DNA of 64,000 nt from Hymenobacter algoricola (GTDB lineage Bacteria > Bacteroidota > Bacteroidia > Cytophagales > Hymenobacteraceae). Below, in pieces: positions 17,108 to 25,310 of this stretch (positions are counted from its first letter, which is position 1; every line of letters starts with the position of its first letter). The notes under the pieces were generated by a model that made no database searches, was not told the origin of the DNA, and was given only the letters and a program-made list of their open reading frames with translations. Both the position numbers and the translations under genes were made by a program. The stretch is taken from assembly GCF_039539525.1 (NCBI RefSeq), contig NZ_BAABDH010000033.1:1-64000 (forward strand), given 5' to 3'.

Positions 17108-19661
17108 CGGCAGCAATTCGGATTTCACCCGTGGCGGCATTCAGGATAATCTGCTGGCCGGAGCGCAGGTGCCTGGTCACGGCGGGCACGTTGACGATGG
17201 TCGGAATGCCCAGCTCGCGCAGCAGAATAACCGAGTGGGACAGCGCCGAGCCCTTCTCGATAATCACGCCCCGGCAGGTGGGAAACAGCGCCGCCCAGCC
17301 CGGGTCGGTGCGCAGGGCGCAGATGATTTTGCCGGTCACCTGAAAGTCGCCGCCCGGGTCGGTGATGACCACGACTTCCCCGCTGACCACCCCGGGAAAG
17401 CAGCCCGTGCCGCGCAGCACGCCATCGGCCGGCGCCGCTACGGCTTCCGCCGCCAGCGGCGGGGCGGGCACGGTGAGGCGGGCCGGCACGTCCAGGGTGG
17501 CGTAGTGGGCAAATTCCTGCCGGCGCTGCCTTACCAGTTCGGGGCCGTCGAGGTCGGAACCGGGGGTGAGCAGGCGGGCAATTTCGGCTTCGGTGAGCAG
17601 GAAGATGTCCCGGGCCGCGGGCAGCCGGCGGGTGGCCGCCAGCTTTTCGCCCAGGGCCAGATAAGCGGCCCGGTACATGCCAAACAGCCGGGTGCGCTCC
17701 AGCCGCAACGACTCGCGGTACTGAATGGCGCGCTGCAGGGCCGGCAGGCCACGGTTGACCCGCCGGCGCAGCCGCCAGGAGCAGGTTTGCAGCAGCCGGG
17801 CCAGCTCCTGCCCGGCCGCGGCGTGCAGCCCGGGCGTGTCGGGCCGCGCCGCGCCGGGGGCGGCCTCGCCGAGGTAGTTGCGCAGGTACTGGTAGAAAAT
17901 GGCGGGCTCGGTGCGCATGGTGCGGGTTTCCAGCTTCAGCTCGCCCATGGTCCGGTCGCCGTAGCGGCTGATAAACTCCTCCACGCCCCCGAAAAACTCC
18001 GGCGCCAGGGCCCGCGTCTGCGCGTGCACGTCCGGGGGCAAGGCCAGGATCAGCTGGCGTAGCGGGGTGTGGGCGCGGGCCTGGGTGGCCAGAGCCTGCA
18101 GGTGGCGCACGGGCTGGGTGCTTTCAATCTGGGCGTCGCCGGCCAGGTAGCGGGCCAGGAAGTCCTCGGGCTCGGCCACGCCGGCCTGACGCAGATGCTT
18201 CTGCAGGCGGCCGTTGGTCATCATCACGTAGAAGTCGTTGATGATGGGCGTGGTCCAGCTTTGCAGCAGCGCGGCGTCCAGCTGCTCCTTTTCGCGCCAG
18301 ATGTCGGCGGCGCTCAGCCCGGCCAGCGGCAGCTCATAAAAGCGCTGGTAGTGGCGCTGGAAGCGGGCGTGAAAGGCGGGCACGGCCCGGGGCAGCCGGC
18401 GGAAGGCCCACAGCAGCCGGCCCAGGTTCAGGGCCAGCCGGGGCAGCAGCCGCACTTTTTCGCCCAGGGTTTTCCGGCGGCTCACCACAAAATCCACCGG
18501 CTCGAGCACGCCCATCATGCGCTCCATGTCGGCCTTGTTCTGGCGGAAGGCCGGCAGCAGCTGCAGGCCGCGGTACCAGTTGTTGATGTTGTAGTAAATC
18601 CGGCCCTGCACCAGCCCCAGCAGCTGGGTTACGACCGGTTCGTGGGCCCGGATGGCGGCCGCGGGCAGCCCCAGCGCCTGCATGGTCTGGCGGTAGACGG
18701 TGGCGTAGGCGCGCTGGGCAAAGCTGAAGGTGAGCGGGGTCGTCACCCCGCAGTAGCTTTCCTGGATGTTGGAGTTGTCGTAGACCACCACCTCGGCTAT
18801 GGGCTGGGTGATGGGCCGGGCCTGCACCACCCACACCTGCCCGGCGGCATCGGCCACGAATTCCACGTCCTGGGGCCCGCCAAAAGCCGTTTCCAGGGTA
18901 CTGCCCAGCGCAAACAGAGTGGTGAGCTGGGCCGGGGTGAGGCAGGGCTGCTGCTGCTCTGCGGCCGGCACCGGCGCCACGGCCAGCCCGGGGCCGGCGG
19001 CGGCCAGCAGCTGCTCGGGCTTGGCGGCAATCTTATGGCGGTGGAGCTGGCCGCTGGCTTTGGCGAAGTAAAACTCGTCGGGCTCCAGCCGGCCGCCCAC
19101 CAGCCCTTCGCCGAAGCCCCACACGGCGTGCACGGCCAGCTCCTGGGGGTATTCGGGAAAGGTAGAAAACAGCACGCCGCTGCTGCGGGGCCGCACCTGC
19201 CGCTGAATGATGACGGCGGGCCGGGCCACCGGCGTCAGGCCCTTCTGCTGGCGGTAGGCCACGGCCCGGGCCGAGTAGGCGCTGGCGGCGCAGTCGGCTA
19301 CGGCGGCCCACACGGCCGGGAGCGTGGTCAGGTTCATAAACGAGTCCATCATGCCGGGGAAGGCGGCCTGCTGCCCGTCCTCGTCGGCCACGGAGGAGCG
19401 CACCACCACCGGCCGGGCCGGAAAGTCCCAGGTGGCCAGCACGGCCAGGATGGCGGCCTGGTCGGCGGCGCTCAGCACCGTGGCCGCCAGCTGCCCCCGG
19501 CGCGCCTCCCCGGCCGCGGCGGCCGGGGCCGTTTCGAAGGTTTCGGCGGGGATAACCAGGAAATCGGGGACCGGCTGCCCGGCCGCCCGCAGCCGGTACA
19601 GGCCGCGGGCTTTGCCGCCAATGGTGGCGCGGGCGGGCAGTTTCGGGCCGTGCAGGATCAT
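17091..19661 (-). CDS. PEP-synthase-like dikinase without PEP barrel (rifampin-phosphotransferase architecture)
   Basis: Protein of 856 aa. Residues about 10-320 are the ATP-grasp domain of pyruvate phosphate dikinase type (GGKARGLYRL, VVVRSSVADEDG, FPGMMDSF). The middle 450 residues are specific, with RYGDRTMGELKLET near 620. The C-terminus (about 755-850) is the swivelling phosphohistidine domain, with the His in KGSALSHSVILLRELGIPT. There is no C-terminal PEP/pyruvate TIM barrel. This domain order and length match rifampin phosphotransferase, which transfers the beta phosphate of ATP to a small molecule. I infer a phosphotransferase acting on the product of this cluster. Start at 19661, 11 nt after the UbiA-like gene. 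Confidence 0.82.
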   Translation of the reverse strand: MILHGPKLPARATIGGKARGLYRLRAAGQPVPDFLVIPAETFETAPAAAAGEARRGQLAATVLSAADQAAILAVLATWDFPARPVVVRSSVADEDGQQAAFPGMMDSFMNLTTLPAVWAAVADCAASAYSARAVAYRQQKGLTPVARPAVIIQRQVRPRSSGVLFSTFPEYPQELAVHAVWGFGEGLVGGRLEPDEFYFAKASGQLHRHKIAAKPEQLLAAAGPGLAVAPVPAAEQQQPCLTPAQLTTLFALGSTLETAFGGPQDVEFVADAAGQVWVVQARPITQPIAEVVVYDNSNIQESYCGVTTPLTFSFAQRAYATVYRQTMQALGLPAAAIRAHEPVVTQLLGLVQGRIYYNINNWYRGLQLLPAFRQNKADMERMMGVLEPVDFVVSRRKTLGEKVRLLPRLALNLGRLLWAFRRLPRAVPAFHARFQRHYQRFYELPLAGLSAADIWREKEQLDAALLQSWTTPIINDFYVMMTNGRLQKHLRQAGVAEPEDFLARYLAGDAQIESTQPVRHLQALATQARAHTPLRQLILALPPDVHAQTRALAPEFFGGVEEFISRYGDRTMGELKLETRTMRTEPAIFYQYLRNYLGEAAPGAARPDTPGLHAAAGQELARLLQTCSWRLRRRVNRGLPALQRAIQYRESLRLERTRLFGMYRAAYLALGEKLAATRRLPAARDIFLLTEAEIARLLTPGSDLDGPELVRQRRQEFAHYATLDVPARLTVPAPPLAAEAVAAPADGVLRGTGCFPGVVSGEVVVITDPGGDFQVTGKIICALRTDPGWAALFPTCRGVIIEKGSALSHSVILLRELGIPTIVNVPAVTRHLRSGQQIILNAATGEIRIAADEKAS

Positions 19662-19672
19662 TGGGCTGGTGG

Positions 19673-20557
19673 TTAAAAATTGAGGGTAATAATCAACGAC
19701 AGGTAGCTGCTGAGCATAAACAGCGACACCAGCAGCTCCCCGGCCTTGAGCCGCTTTTCGTGGGGGCGGCGCCAGCTCAGGCCGTACACGAGCAGCGTGA
19801 GTAGGTAGAGCGCGGCCAGCAGCGCGAAGGGCCAGGCCGCCGCGTGCAGCTGCCGCAGCAGATAGCCCTGCACCAGCGTGCCGGCCAGCAGCACCAGCAG
19901 CACCGCCCCGATGGCCCCGCCGAAGCCCAGGGACTTGGAGTAGGAGGCAATACCGTCTTTTTCGGCCGCGGGGGCGTGAATCTTGCGCGCCAGCTCGAAG
20001 GAAAACCCGCCCAGCAAGCTCAGCAGCCCCAAAGTATAGACGGGGGAGCCGGTGCCGAAGTCGGGGCTGTAGGCCCGCCACAGCCAGCCGATGAGCAGCG
20101 GCATAATCAGCATGTGGCTGACGGCGTACAGCACCAGCCGGGGCTGCAGCCAGCGGCCCACGAAAAACTCGTAGCGCATCAGCAGGCTGTAGCCCACCAC
20201 CAGCAGCCAGCCCACCAGCACCGGCCCGCCCAGGTACGCCGACCACGCCGCTTCCAGCCCGGCGCCCACCGCGGCCAGCCCCCGCAGCTGCCGCAGGCTC
20301 ACCCGCCCCGACTGCAGCACCCGCTGCGGATGGTGGCGGGCGTCGAGGGCGTAGTCCTTGATTTCGTCGAACACCCGCAGCCGGAAAAAGAAAGATATTG
20401 TCGCCAGGACGCCCACGGCTTCCCGGGCGCCGAAGCCGGGGCCGGGCGTACCGGCCCCGGCCACGGAAAACACGGTCAGGAACAGGATGGCAAACAGGGC
20501 CATGTTGACCACCGGAAACCGCTCGTTCAAGTAAGCCAGCAGGTTTTTCAGATTCAT
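19673..20557 (-). CDS. UbiA-like prenyltransferase family membrane protein
   Basis: Protein of 294 aa with about eight or nine membrane helices. The first Asp-rich loop reads RVFDEIKDYALDARHHP (about residues 61-77), equivalent to the NDxxDxxxD Mg/prenyl-diphosphate site, and the second loop reads ELARKIHAPAAEKDGIASYSK (about 190-210). UbiA enzymes attach prenyl chains to small acceptors. It begins a three-gene minus-strand operon (UbiA-like, dikinase-like, GNAT) and is divergent from the exporter with only 48 bp between starts, so both directions are likely regulated together. Confidence 0.8.
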   Translation of the reverse strand: MNLKNLLAYLNERFPVVNMALFAILFLTVFSVAGAGTPGPGFGAREAVGVLATISFFFRLRVFDEIKDYALDARHHPQRVLQSGRVSLRQLRGLAAVGAGLEAAWSAYLGGPVLVGWLLVVGYSLLMRYEFFVGRWLQPRLVLYAVSHMLIMPLLIGWLWRAYSPDFGTGSPVYTLGLLSLLGGFSFELARKIHAPAAEKDGIASYSKSLGFGGAIGAVLLVLLAGTLVQGYLLRQLHAAAWPFALLAALYLLTLLVYGLSWRRPHEKRLKAGELLVSLFMLSSYLSLIITLNF

Positions 20558-20605
20558 TCCGCGTTATTACGAGCTCAGTACGAAAGCCCCGGAGCGGGCC
20601 CGCCG

Positions 20606-22870
20606 ATGGTAAATATCCTCTATAAAATCCGCTATTACCTCCTAGCGGTGGTGGCCACGGCCTGCGTGCTGCTCTGGCCCGGCGCCCGGGCCGCCACCGC
20701 CGTCGACAACAGCCTGGCTACCTGGTTTTTGAAAGACGACCCGGCGCTGCGGGCCTACGCCGACTTCCGCACCCGCTTCGGCAACGACGAGGTGGTGATT
20801 CTGGTAGTCCACGACCCGCAAACGCTGCTGCAGCCCGCTTATTTCACCAGGTTCCGGGCCCTGACCCGGCAGCTGGAAGCCCTGCCGACGGTGCAGTCGG
20901 TGACCGGGCCGGGCAATGCGCGGGTGCCGGGGCGCGACCTGACCGGCGCCTCCGCCCGCCCGCTGCTGGGGCCCGGGACCGGGGCGGCCCAGGTGCGCGC
21001 CGCTCTGCACGACCGGCCCACGCTGGGCGGGCAGCTGTTCAGTGCCGACTACCGCAGCGCCCGCTTTCTGGTGGAGCTGCGCAACCTGCCCGACTTCGAC
21101 AACCGCCGGGCCGAGGTGCTGGCCCAGGTGCAGCGGGTGGTGGACGCCCACTTTTCGCCCGCGCAGGCCTACCTGGGCGGCGTGGGCATCGTGTACGCGG
21201 GCCTCAACGCGCTGTCGCAGCACGACTTCGGGCTGTTTCTGGGGCTGGGCTACCTGCTCATGTTCGGGGTGTTTCTGGGGCTCTACCGCAACCTGCGCCT
21301 GCTGCTCTACACGCTGGGCATCGTGGCCCTGAGCACCTACCTCACCTTCGGCATCTACGGGGCCCTGGGCTACCGCCTGAATCTGATGACCGTGCTGCTG
21401 CCCATCGTGATTATTCTGCTCGGCATCATGGATTCGATGCACGTCATCAACGAGCGCAACCTGCTGGCCCGCCCCGGCAGCCCGGCCCTGGCCGACACGC
21501 TGCAGACGCTGCGCAACGTGTTTTACCCCTGCCTGAGCACCATGCTGACCACCGTGGCCGGGTTTCTGGCCCTGCTCACCAGCCCGATGGCCATCCTGCA
21601 GACCTTCGGCGTCTTCGCGGCCCTGGGTATCTTCTTCTGCCTGCTGTTTACCTACCTGCTGGGCGTGCTGCTGCTGCCCCACACCCGCCCCGCGCCCAGG
21701 GCTACCGCGGCGGCCAGCGTGTGGGTCGGGCAGTTCTACCAGTTTCTGCTGGCCCGCCAGCGGCTGTTTACCGCGCTTTCCCTGCTGCTGATTGCCGCCT
21801 TCGCCGTCGGCACCACCCGGCTGCGCACCGACACCTACACGCTGGGCTACCTGCCCGCCGACCACCGCGTGGTGCGCGACCATCAGGCCATTGAGGCCAC
21901 CTGGGGGCCCTACATGCCGCTGGAGCTGCTGGTCCGGCCCCGCCCCGGGCACACCCTCCACGATACCGCCGTGGTGCAGGCCGCCGCCGCCTTCACCGAC
22001 TCGGTGCAGACGCTCACGGGCGTGGGACGGGTGTTCGGGTTTCAGTCTTTATACCAGGGCGGACTGGAGGCGCAGGCCAAGGGCAAAGCCCGCCGGCTGC
22101 TGGCCAGTCAGGGTGCCCTGAACGCGGTGCACCGGCAGCTGCTGACCCCGGAATATGCCCCGCTGGCCCGCCAGTTTGTGCACGAGCCCAGCGGCACGGG
22201 GCGCATCACCATTTCGGGCACCATGCTTTCGGCGCGGCAGCTGACGGCCAAGATGGACTCGGTGCTGGGCATGGCCCGCGCCACGCTGGGGCCGGTAGCC
22301 ACGGTGCAGCCGGCCGGCTACCAGCCCATGTATTCGGGCATTGTCCGCTACGTCACCGCCTCCCAGACCAACAGCCTGCTGTGGTCGTTTCTGCTGGTAT
22401 TTGCCCTGACCTGGGCGTTTATCCGCGACTTCCGGCTGGCGGTGCTCACGGTGCTGCCCAACCTGTTTCCGGTGCTCGTGCTGCTGGGCCTGATGGGCTG
22501 GCTGGGCATTCCCCTGGATACGGCCACGGCCAGCATTGCCGCCATCGTGCTCAGCTTCTGCACCGACGACTCCATCCACTTCATCTACGCCTACCGGCAG
22601 CGGCGCCGGGCCGGCCTCTCCCCGGCCGAGGCCCGCCTGACTACGCTCACCCACATCGGCCCCACCATCGTGCTGACCAGCGTGATTCTGTTTTTCGGCT
22701 ACTCGTCGATGCTGCTGGCTTCGCTGAAAACCGTGGAGCTGTTCGGGGCCCTGACCGCCCTGGCCATTATCGGCGCCCTCTACGGCGAGCTGGTCATCTT
22801 CCCGCTGGTGCTGGAGCGCTTCGACCGGGAGCCCGGCGCCAAACCAAAACCGGTGGCCGGCGGCCGCTAG
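20606..22870 (+). CDS. MMPL/RND-family exporter (lipid-exporter-like)
   Basis: Protein of 754 aa with the duplicated RND layout: helix 1 (about residues 8-26), a porter domain, helices 2-6, helix 7, a second porter domain and helices 8-12. Each half has the charged helix of the proton relay: LLGIMDSMHVINE (about 270-282) and SFCTDDSIHFIYAY (about 651-664). MMPL-type RND proteins work without an obligatory outer-membrane partner and often carry lipids or hydrophobic products. It ends the biosynthetic cluster and is the obvious exporter for its product. Start at 20606, since the longer frame is antisense to the UbiA-like gene. Confidence 0.85.
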   Translation: MVNILYKIRYYLLAVVATACVLLWPGARAATAVDNSLATWFLKDDPALRAYADFRTRFGNDEVVILVVHDPQTLLQPAYFTRFRALTRQLEALPTVQSVTGPGNARVPGRDLTGASARPLLGPGTGAAQVRAALHDRPTLGGQLFSADYRSARFLVELRNLPDFDNRRAEVLAQVQRVVDAHFSPAQAYLGGVGIVYAGLNALSQHDFGLFLGLGYLLMFGVFLGLYRNLRLLLYTLGIVALSTYLTFGIYGALGYRLNLMTVLLPIVIILLGIMDSMHVINERNLLARPGSPALADTLQTLRNVFYPCLSTMLTTVAGFLALLTSPMAILQTFGVFAALGIFFCLLFTYLLGVLLLPHTRPAPRATAAASVWVGQFYQFLLARQRLFTALSLLLIAAFAVGTTRLRTDTYTLGYLPADHRVVRDHQAIEATWGPYMPLELLVRPRPGHTLHDTAVVQAAAAFTDSVQTLTGVGRVFGFQSLYQGGLEAQAKGKARRLLASQGALNAVHRQLLTPEYAPLARQFVHEPSGTGRITISGTMLSARQLTAKMDSVLGMARATLGPVATVQPAGYQPMYSGIVRYVTASQTNSLLWSFLLVFALTWAFIRDFRLAVLTVLPNLFPVLVLLGLMGWLGIPLDTATASIAAIVLSFCTDDSIHFIYAYRQRRRAGLSPAEARLTTLTHIGPTIVLTSVILFFGYSSMLLASLKTVELFGALTALAIIGALYGELVIFPLVLERFDREPGAKPKPVAGGR

Positions 22871-23112
22871 AACACCTCCGGGAGCTGAATCTTTTTCAGG
22901 TACTCGGTCAGGCCCGCGGGCTGCTGAAACAGGTGAATAAACAGAATGGGGTCCTCATCCAGCACCCGCCACACTTCGGCGTAAAAGTCGCCCAGGGCGT
23001 AGAGATGCAGGCGGAAGCTGTCTTCCCGCCGCTCGGCCAGGAAGTCGCCGTGGCAGGTGAGGCAATGGGCTTGCTGCCCCATCGGGAGCTTTTTGAATAC
23101 GCGTAGGTTCAT
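22867..23112 (-). CDS. Small conserved Bacteroidota protein (81 aa)
   Basis: The pattern (an N-terminal FKKLP-GQQA, then a GDFLAERRE segment, LYALGDFYAEVW and a C-terminal LTEYLKKI) matches a small protein family that I recall from Bacteroidota but that has no known function. It contains CLTCH, a CxxCH heme-type motif, but there is no signal peptide, so haem attachment is unlikely. Its stop overlaps the stop of the exporter gene by 4 bp (convergent). Start at 23112 (MNLRVF). Confidence 0.65.
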   Translation of the reverse strand: MNLRVFKKLPMGQQAHCLTCHGDFLAERREDSFRLHLYALGDFYAEVWRVLDEDPILFIHLFQQPAGLTEYLKKIQLPEVF

Positions 23113-23251
23113 AGGCGGCCTGCAGAACCCGGCGCCGTAGCCGTCTGGTTCCAAGCGAGGTAAACAATATTCGGTATTTACTATTTGCGGCCGCTTTCCA
23201 GCGGGTGAGCGGGCAAAGCGGCGTATTATATTAATACTGCGGCCGCTCTTT

Positions 23252-23259
23252 TACCTTCG
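23252..23259 (+). promoter_or_regulatory. -7 element just ahead of the carrier gene
   Basis: TACCTTCG (one mismatch to TAnnTTTG) ends 4 nt before the ATG at 23264. Transcription would start at or next to the start codon, suggesting a leaderless or very short-leader transcript. Confidence 0.4.
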
Positions 23260-23263
23260 CCCC

Positions 23264-24610
23264 ATGAAAACGTTCCGCTTTCCCCACCCGCTCGTGCTGC
23301 TGGTCGGCTTCATCCTGCTGGCCATGCTGCTGAGCTACGTGCTGCCCGCCGGCGAGTTTGCGCGCCAGGCCGACGCCGCCACCGGCCGCGACGTGGTGGT
23401 GGCCGGCTCCTACCACCGCGTGCCCGCCACGCCCGTCACCCCGCTGCAGGCCCTGGTCGATATTCCGAAGGGCCTGGCCGATGCGGCCAGCGTGATTTTC
23501 CTGGTGTTTTTGGCCGGCGGCGCCTTTACCGTGGTCGACCATACCGGGGCCCTGCGCCGGGGCGTCGACTGGCTGCTCGACAAGTTCCGGGGGCGGGAGG
23601 CGGTGGTGATTCCCATCATCTCCGTGCTGTTTGCCACCATGGGCGCGCTGGAAAACATGCAGGAGGAAATCATTCCCCTGGTGCCGGTGCTGCTGATTCT
23701 GATGCGGCGCATCGGCTACCCGCCCCTGACGGCGGTGGCCGTCAGCCTGGGCTCGGCGGCCGTGGGCGCGGCCTTCAGTCCGCTGAATCCGTTTCAGGTG
23801 GGCATTGCCCAGAAGCTGGCCCAGCTGCCGCTGCTGTCGGGCGGCGGGTTCCGGATGGTGTTTCTGGTGGTGGCCCTGGGGTTGTGGATGGCGGGTACGG
23901 TACGCTACGCCCAGAAAAACCGCATGGCCCCCGAGGCGGCCGATGACACCACCGTAGCTACCAAAGGTGCGGGCCGGCACGGGCTGGTGCTGCTGCTGCT
24001 GCTCTTCACCTTCGCCTACTTTGCCTACGGGGTGCTGGAGCTGGGCTGGGACTTCGAGCAGATGGCGGCGCTGTTCTTCACGCTGGGCGTGGTGGCCGGC
24101 CTGGTGGGCGGCCTGGGCCTCACCGGCACCGCCGAGGGCTTCATTGCCGGCTTCCGCGACATTGCCTTCTCGGCCCTGCTCATCGGCTTTGCCCGGGCCA
24201 TCTTCGTGGTGCTGGAGCAGGGCCACATCGTCGATACCATCGTGCAGGCACTGTCGGCCCCGCTGGCCCACCTACCGGTGACGGTGGCGGCGCTGGGCAT
24301 GATGGGCGTGCACACGGCCCTGCACCTGCCCGTGCCCAGCGTGAGCGGGCAGGCCGTGCTGACCATGCCCCTGCTGGTGCCCCTGTCCGACCTGATCGGG
24401 CTGCCCCGGCAGGTGACGGTGCTGGCCTACCAGTACGGGGCCGGCCTCTGTGAGCTGCTCACACCCACCAACGGCGCCCTGATGGCCATGCTGGTCGCCT
24501 GCGGCGTGCGGTTCGACCAGTGGTGGAAGTTCGTGTTTCCGCTCTACCTAGTGCTGCTGGCCGTGGGTGTGGCGGCCGTTATCATCGGCATTGCCATCGG
24601 GCTGAAGTAA
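23264..24610 (+). CDS. YfcC/DcuC-type C4-dicarboxylate or basic amino-acid carrier
   Basis: Protein of 448 aa with about 12 membrane helices. The conserved family features are the first periplasmic segment after LSYVLPAGEF, the GALENMQEEIIPLVP segment (about residues 127-141), SAAVGAAFSPLNPFQVGIAQ (about 164-183) and, near the C-terminus, LCELLTPTNGALMAML. This family (Pfam C4-dicarboxylate anaerobic carrier) includes YfcC-like putative basic amino-acid antiporters. The substrate is not decided by the sequence; the arginine genes of this window lie more than 20 kb away. Confidence 0.82.
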   Translation: MKTFRFPHPLVLLVGFILLAMLLSYVLPAGEFARQADAATGRDVVVAGSYHRVPATPVTPLQALVDIPKGLADAASVIFLVFLAGGAFTVVDHTGALRRGVDWLLDKFRGREAVVIPIISVLFATMGALENMQEEIIPLVPVLLILMRRIGYPPLTAVAVSLGSAAVGAAFSPLNPFQVGIAQKLAQLPLLSGGGFRMVFLVVALGLWMAGTVRYAQKNRMAPEAADDTTVATKGAGRHGLVLLLLLFTFAYFAYGVLELGWDFEQMAALFFTLGVVAGLVGGLGLTGTAEGFIAGFRDIAFSALLIGFARAIFVVLEQGHIVDTIVQALSAPLAHLPVTVAALGMMGVHTALHLPVPSVSGQAVLTMPLLVPLSDLIGLPRQVTVLAYQYGAGLCELLTPTNGALMAMLVACGVRFDQWWKFVFPLYLVLLAVGVAAVIIGIAIGLK

Positions 24611-24624
24611 CGCCCGGCCCGTCT

Positions 24625-25026
24625 TTACACAAACCGCAGCTCCCCGGCCTCGAAGATGCGCCTGAGCTTGCGCTTCTTCTCTACCAGCTGGAAGCGGGCC
24701 TCATGGCGGGTTTCGTCCCAGTACACGTCCGAAATCAGGCCCTGGTGGGGCGCGCGGCCGGGTTCGGGGTGGGCTTCTTGCACCAGGTCGCCGAAGCTGA
24801 AGGCGGGCTTGTCGGACAATTCCGTGAACAGCTCGCCGCTTACTTTGAACTGCTGCTCGTCGTAGCGGAGCAGAATCCACTCGTCGGTTTCATCTATTTT
24901 CTCGAACAGCTTGCCCACCGGCTCCAGCCACTCGAAGGTGCGGCGGTTGGCGGGGTGAATGTAGCGGAAGCCGTAGTCGGGCGTCCAGGCGTAGAGGCCA
25001 AAAACAACGGGTTTGGGTCGGGGCAC
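24625..25026 (-). CDS. Hypothetical protein
   Basis: A 133-aa soluble protein that I do not recognise. It is rich in aromatic and charged residues (FGLYAWTPDYGFRYIHP at the start), with no signal peptide or membrane helix. The only start is GTG at 25026. Convergent with the carrier gene (14 nt between stops). Codon use is normal for the window. The 284-bp gap after it (25027-25310) shows no ORF or repeat. Confidence 0.6.
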   Translation of the reverse strand: MPRPKPVVFGLYAWTPDYGFRYIHPANRRTFEWLEPVGKLFEKIDETDEWILLRYDEQQFKVSGELFTELSDKPAFSFGDLVQEAHPEPGRAPHQGLISDVYWDETRHEARFQLVEKKRKLRRIFEAGELRFV

Positions 25027-25310
25027 GGCAGCGGGGAATTAGGAATAACAGGCGGGTGCCGCCGCCAGGACCGGCGGCAGCTTACAACCACAAAACTCCG
25101 CTATTTATTCCCGCCAGTCAATCTGCCGGCCCGATTTCAGCTCGGTTTGCGCCGCCGCCGCCGCCCGCCGACAACGCCGCCCCGCCCGGCCGGCCGGCTT
25201 ATTTACTGCTTCATTTTCAGCCCGTTCAGCCCCGCGCCATAACCTCGCTTCGGTCTGGGCAGTTAGTAGGCCAAAGCTGTTGCGCTCCGCGCTGAATTTC
25301 CCGCTGCCCT

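Noticed and set aside
19662..20246. N-terminal extension of the dikinase-like protein to 1051 aa
   Set aside because: The extra 195 residues are Arg/Ala/Gly-rich and lie on the same strand as, but out of frame with, the UbiA-like gene; the ATP-grasp domain starts normally at 19661.
19844..20605. Extension of the exporter protein upstream to 1008 aa
   Set aside because: Antisense to the UbiA-like gene and Gln/His-rich; the first membrane helix follows the Met at 20606 directly.
22867..23112. CxxCH motif as a cytochrome c haem site in the 81-aa protein
   Set aside because: No signal peptide and no other cytochrome features; relatives of this small family lack the motif as far as I recall, so it is probably coincidental.
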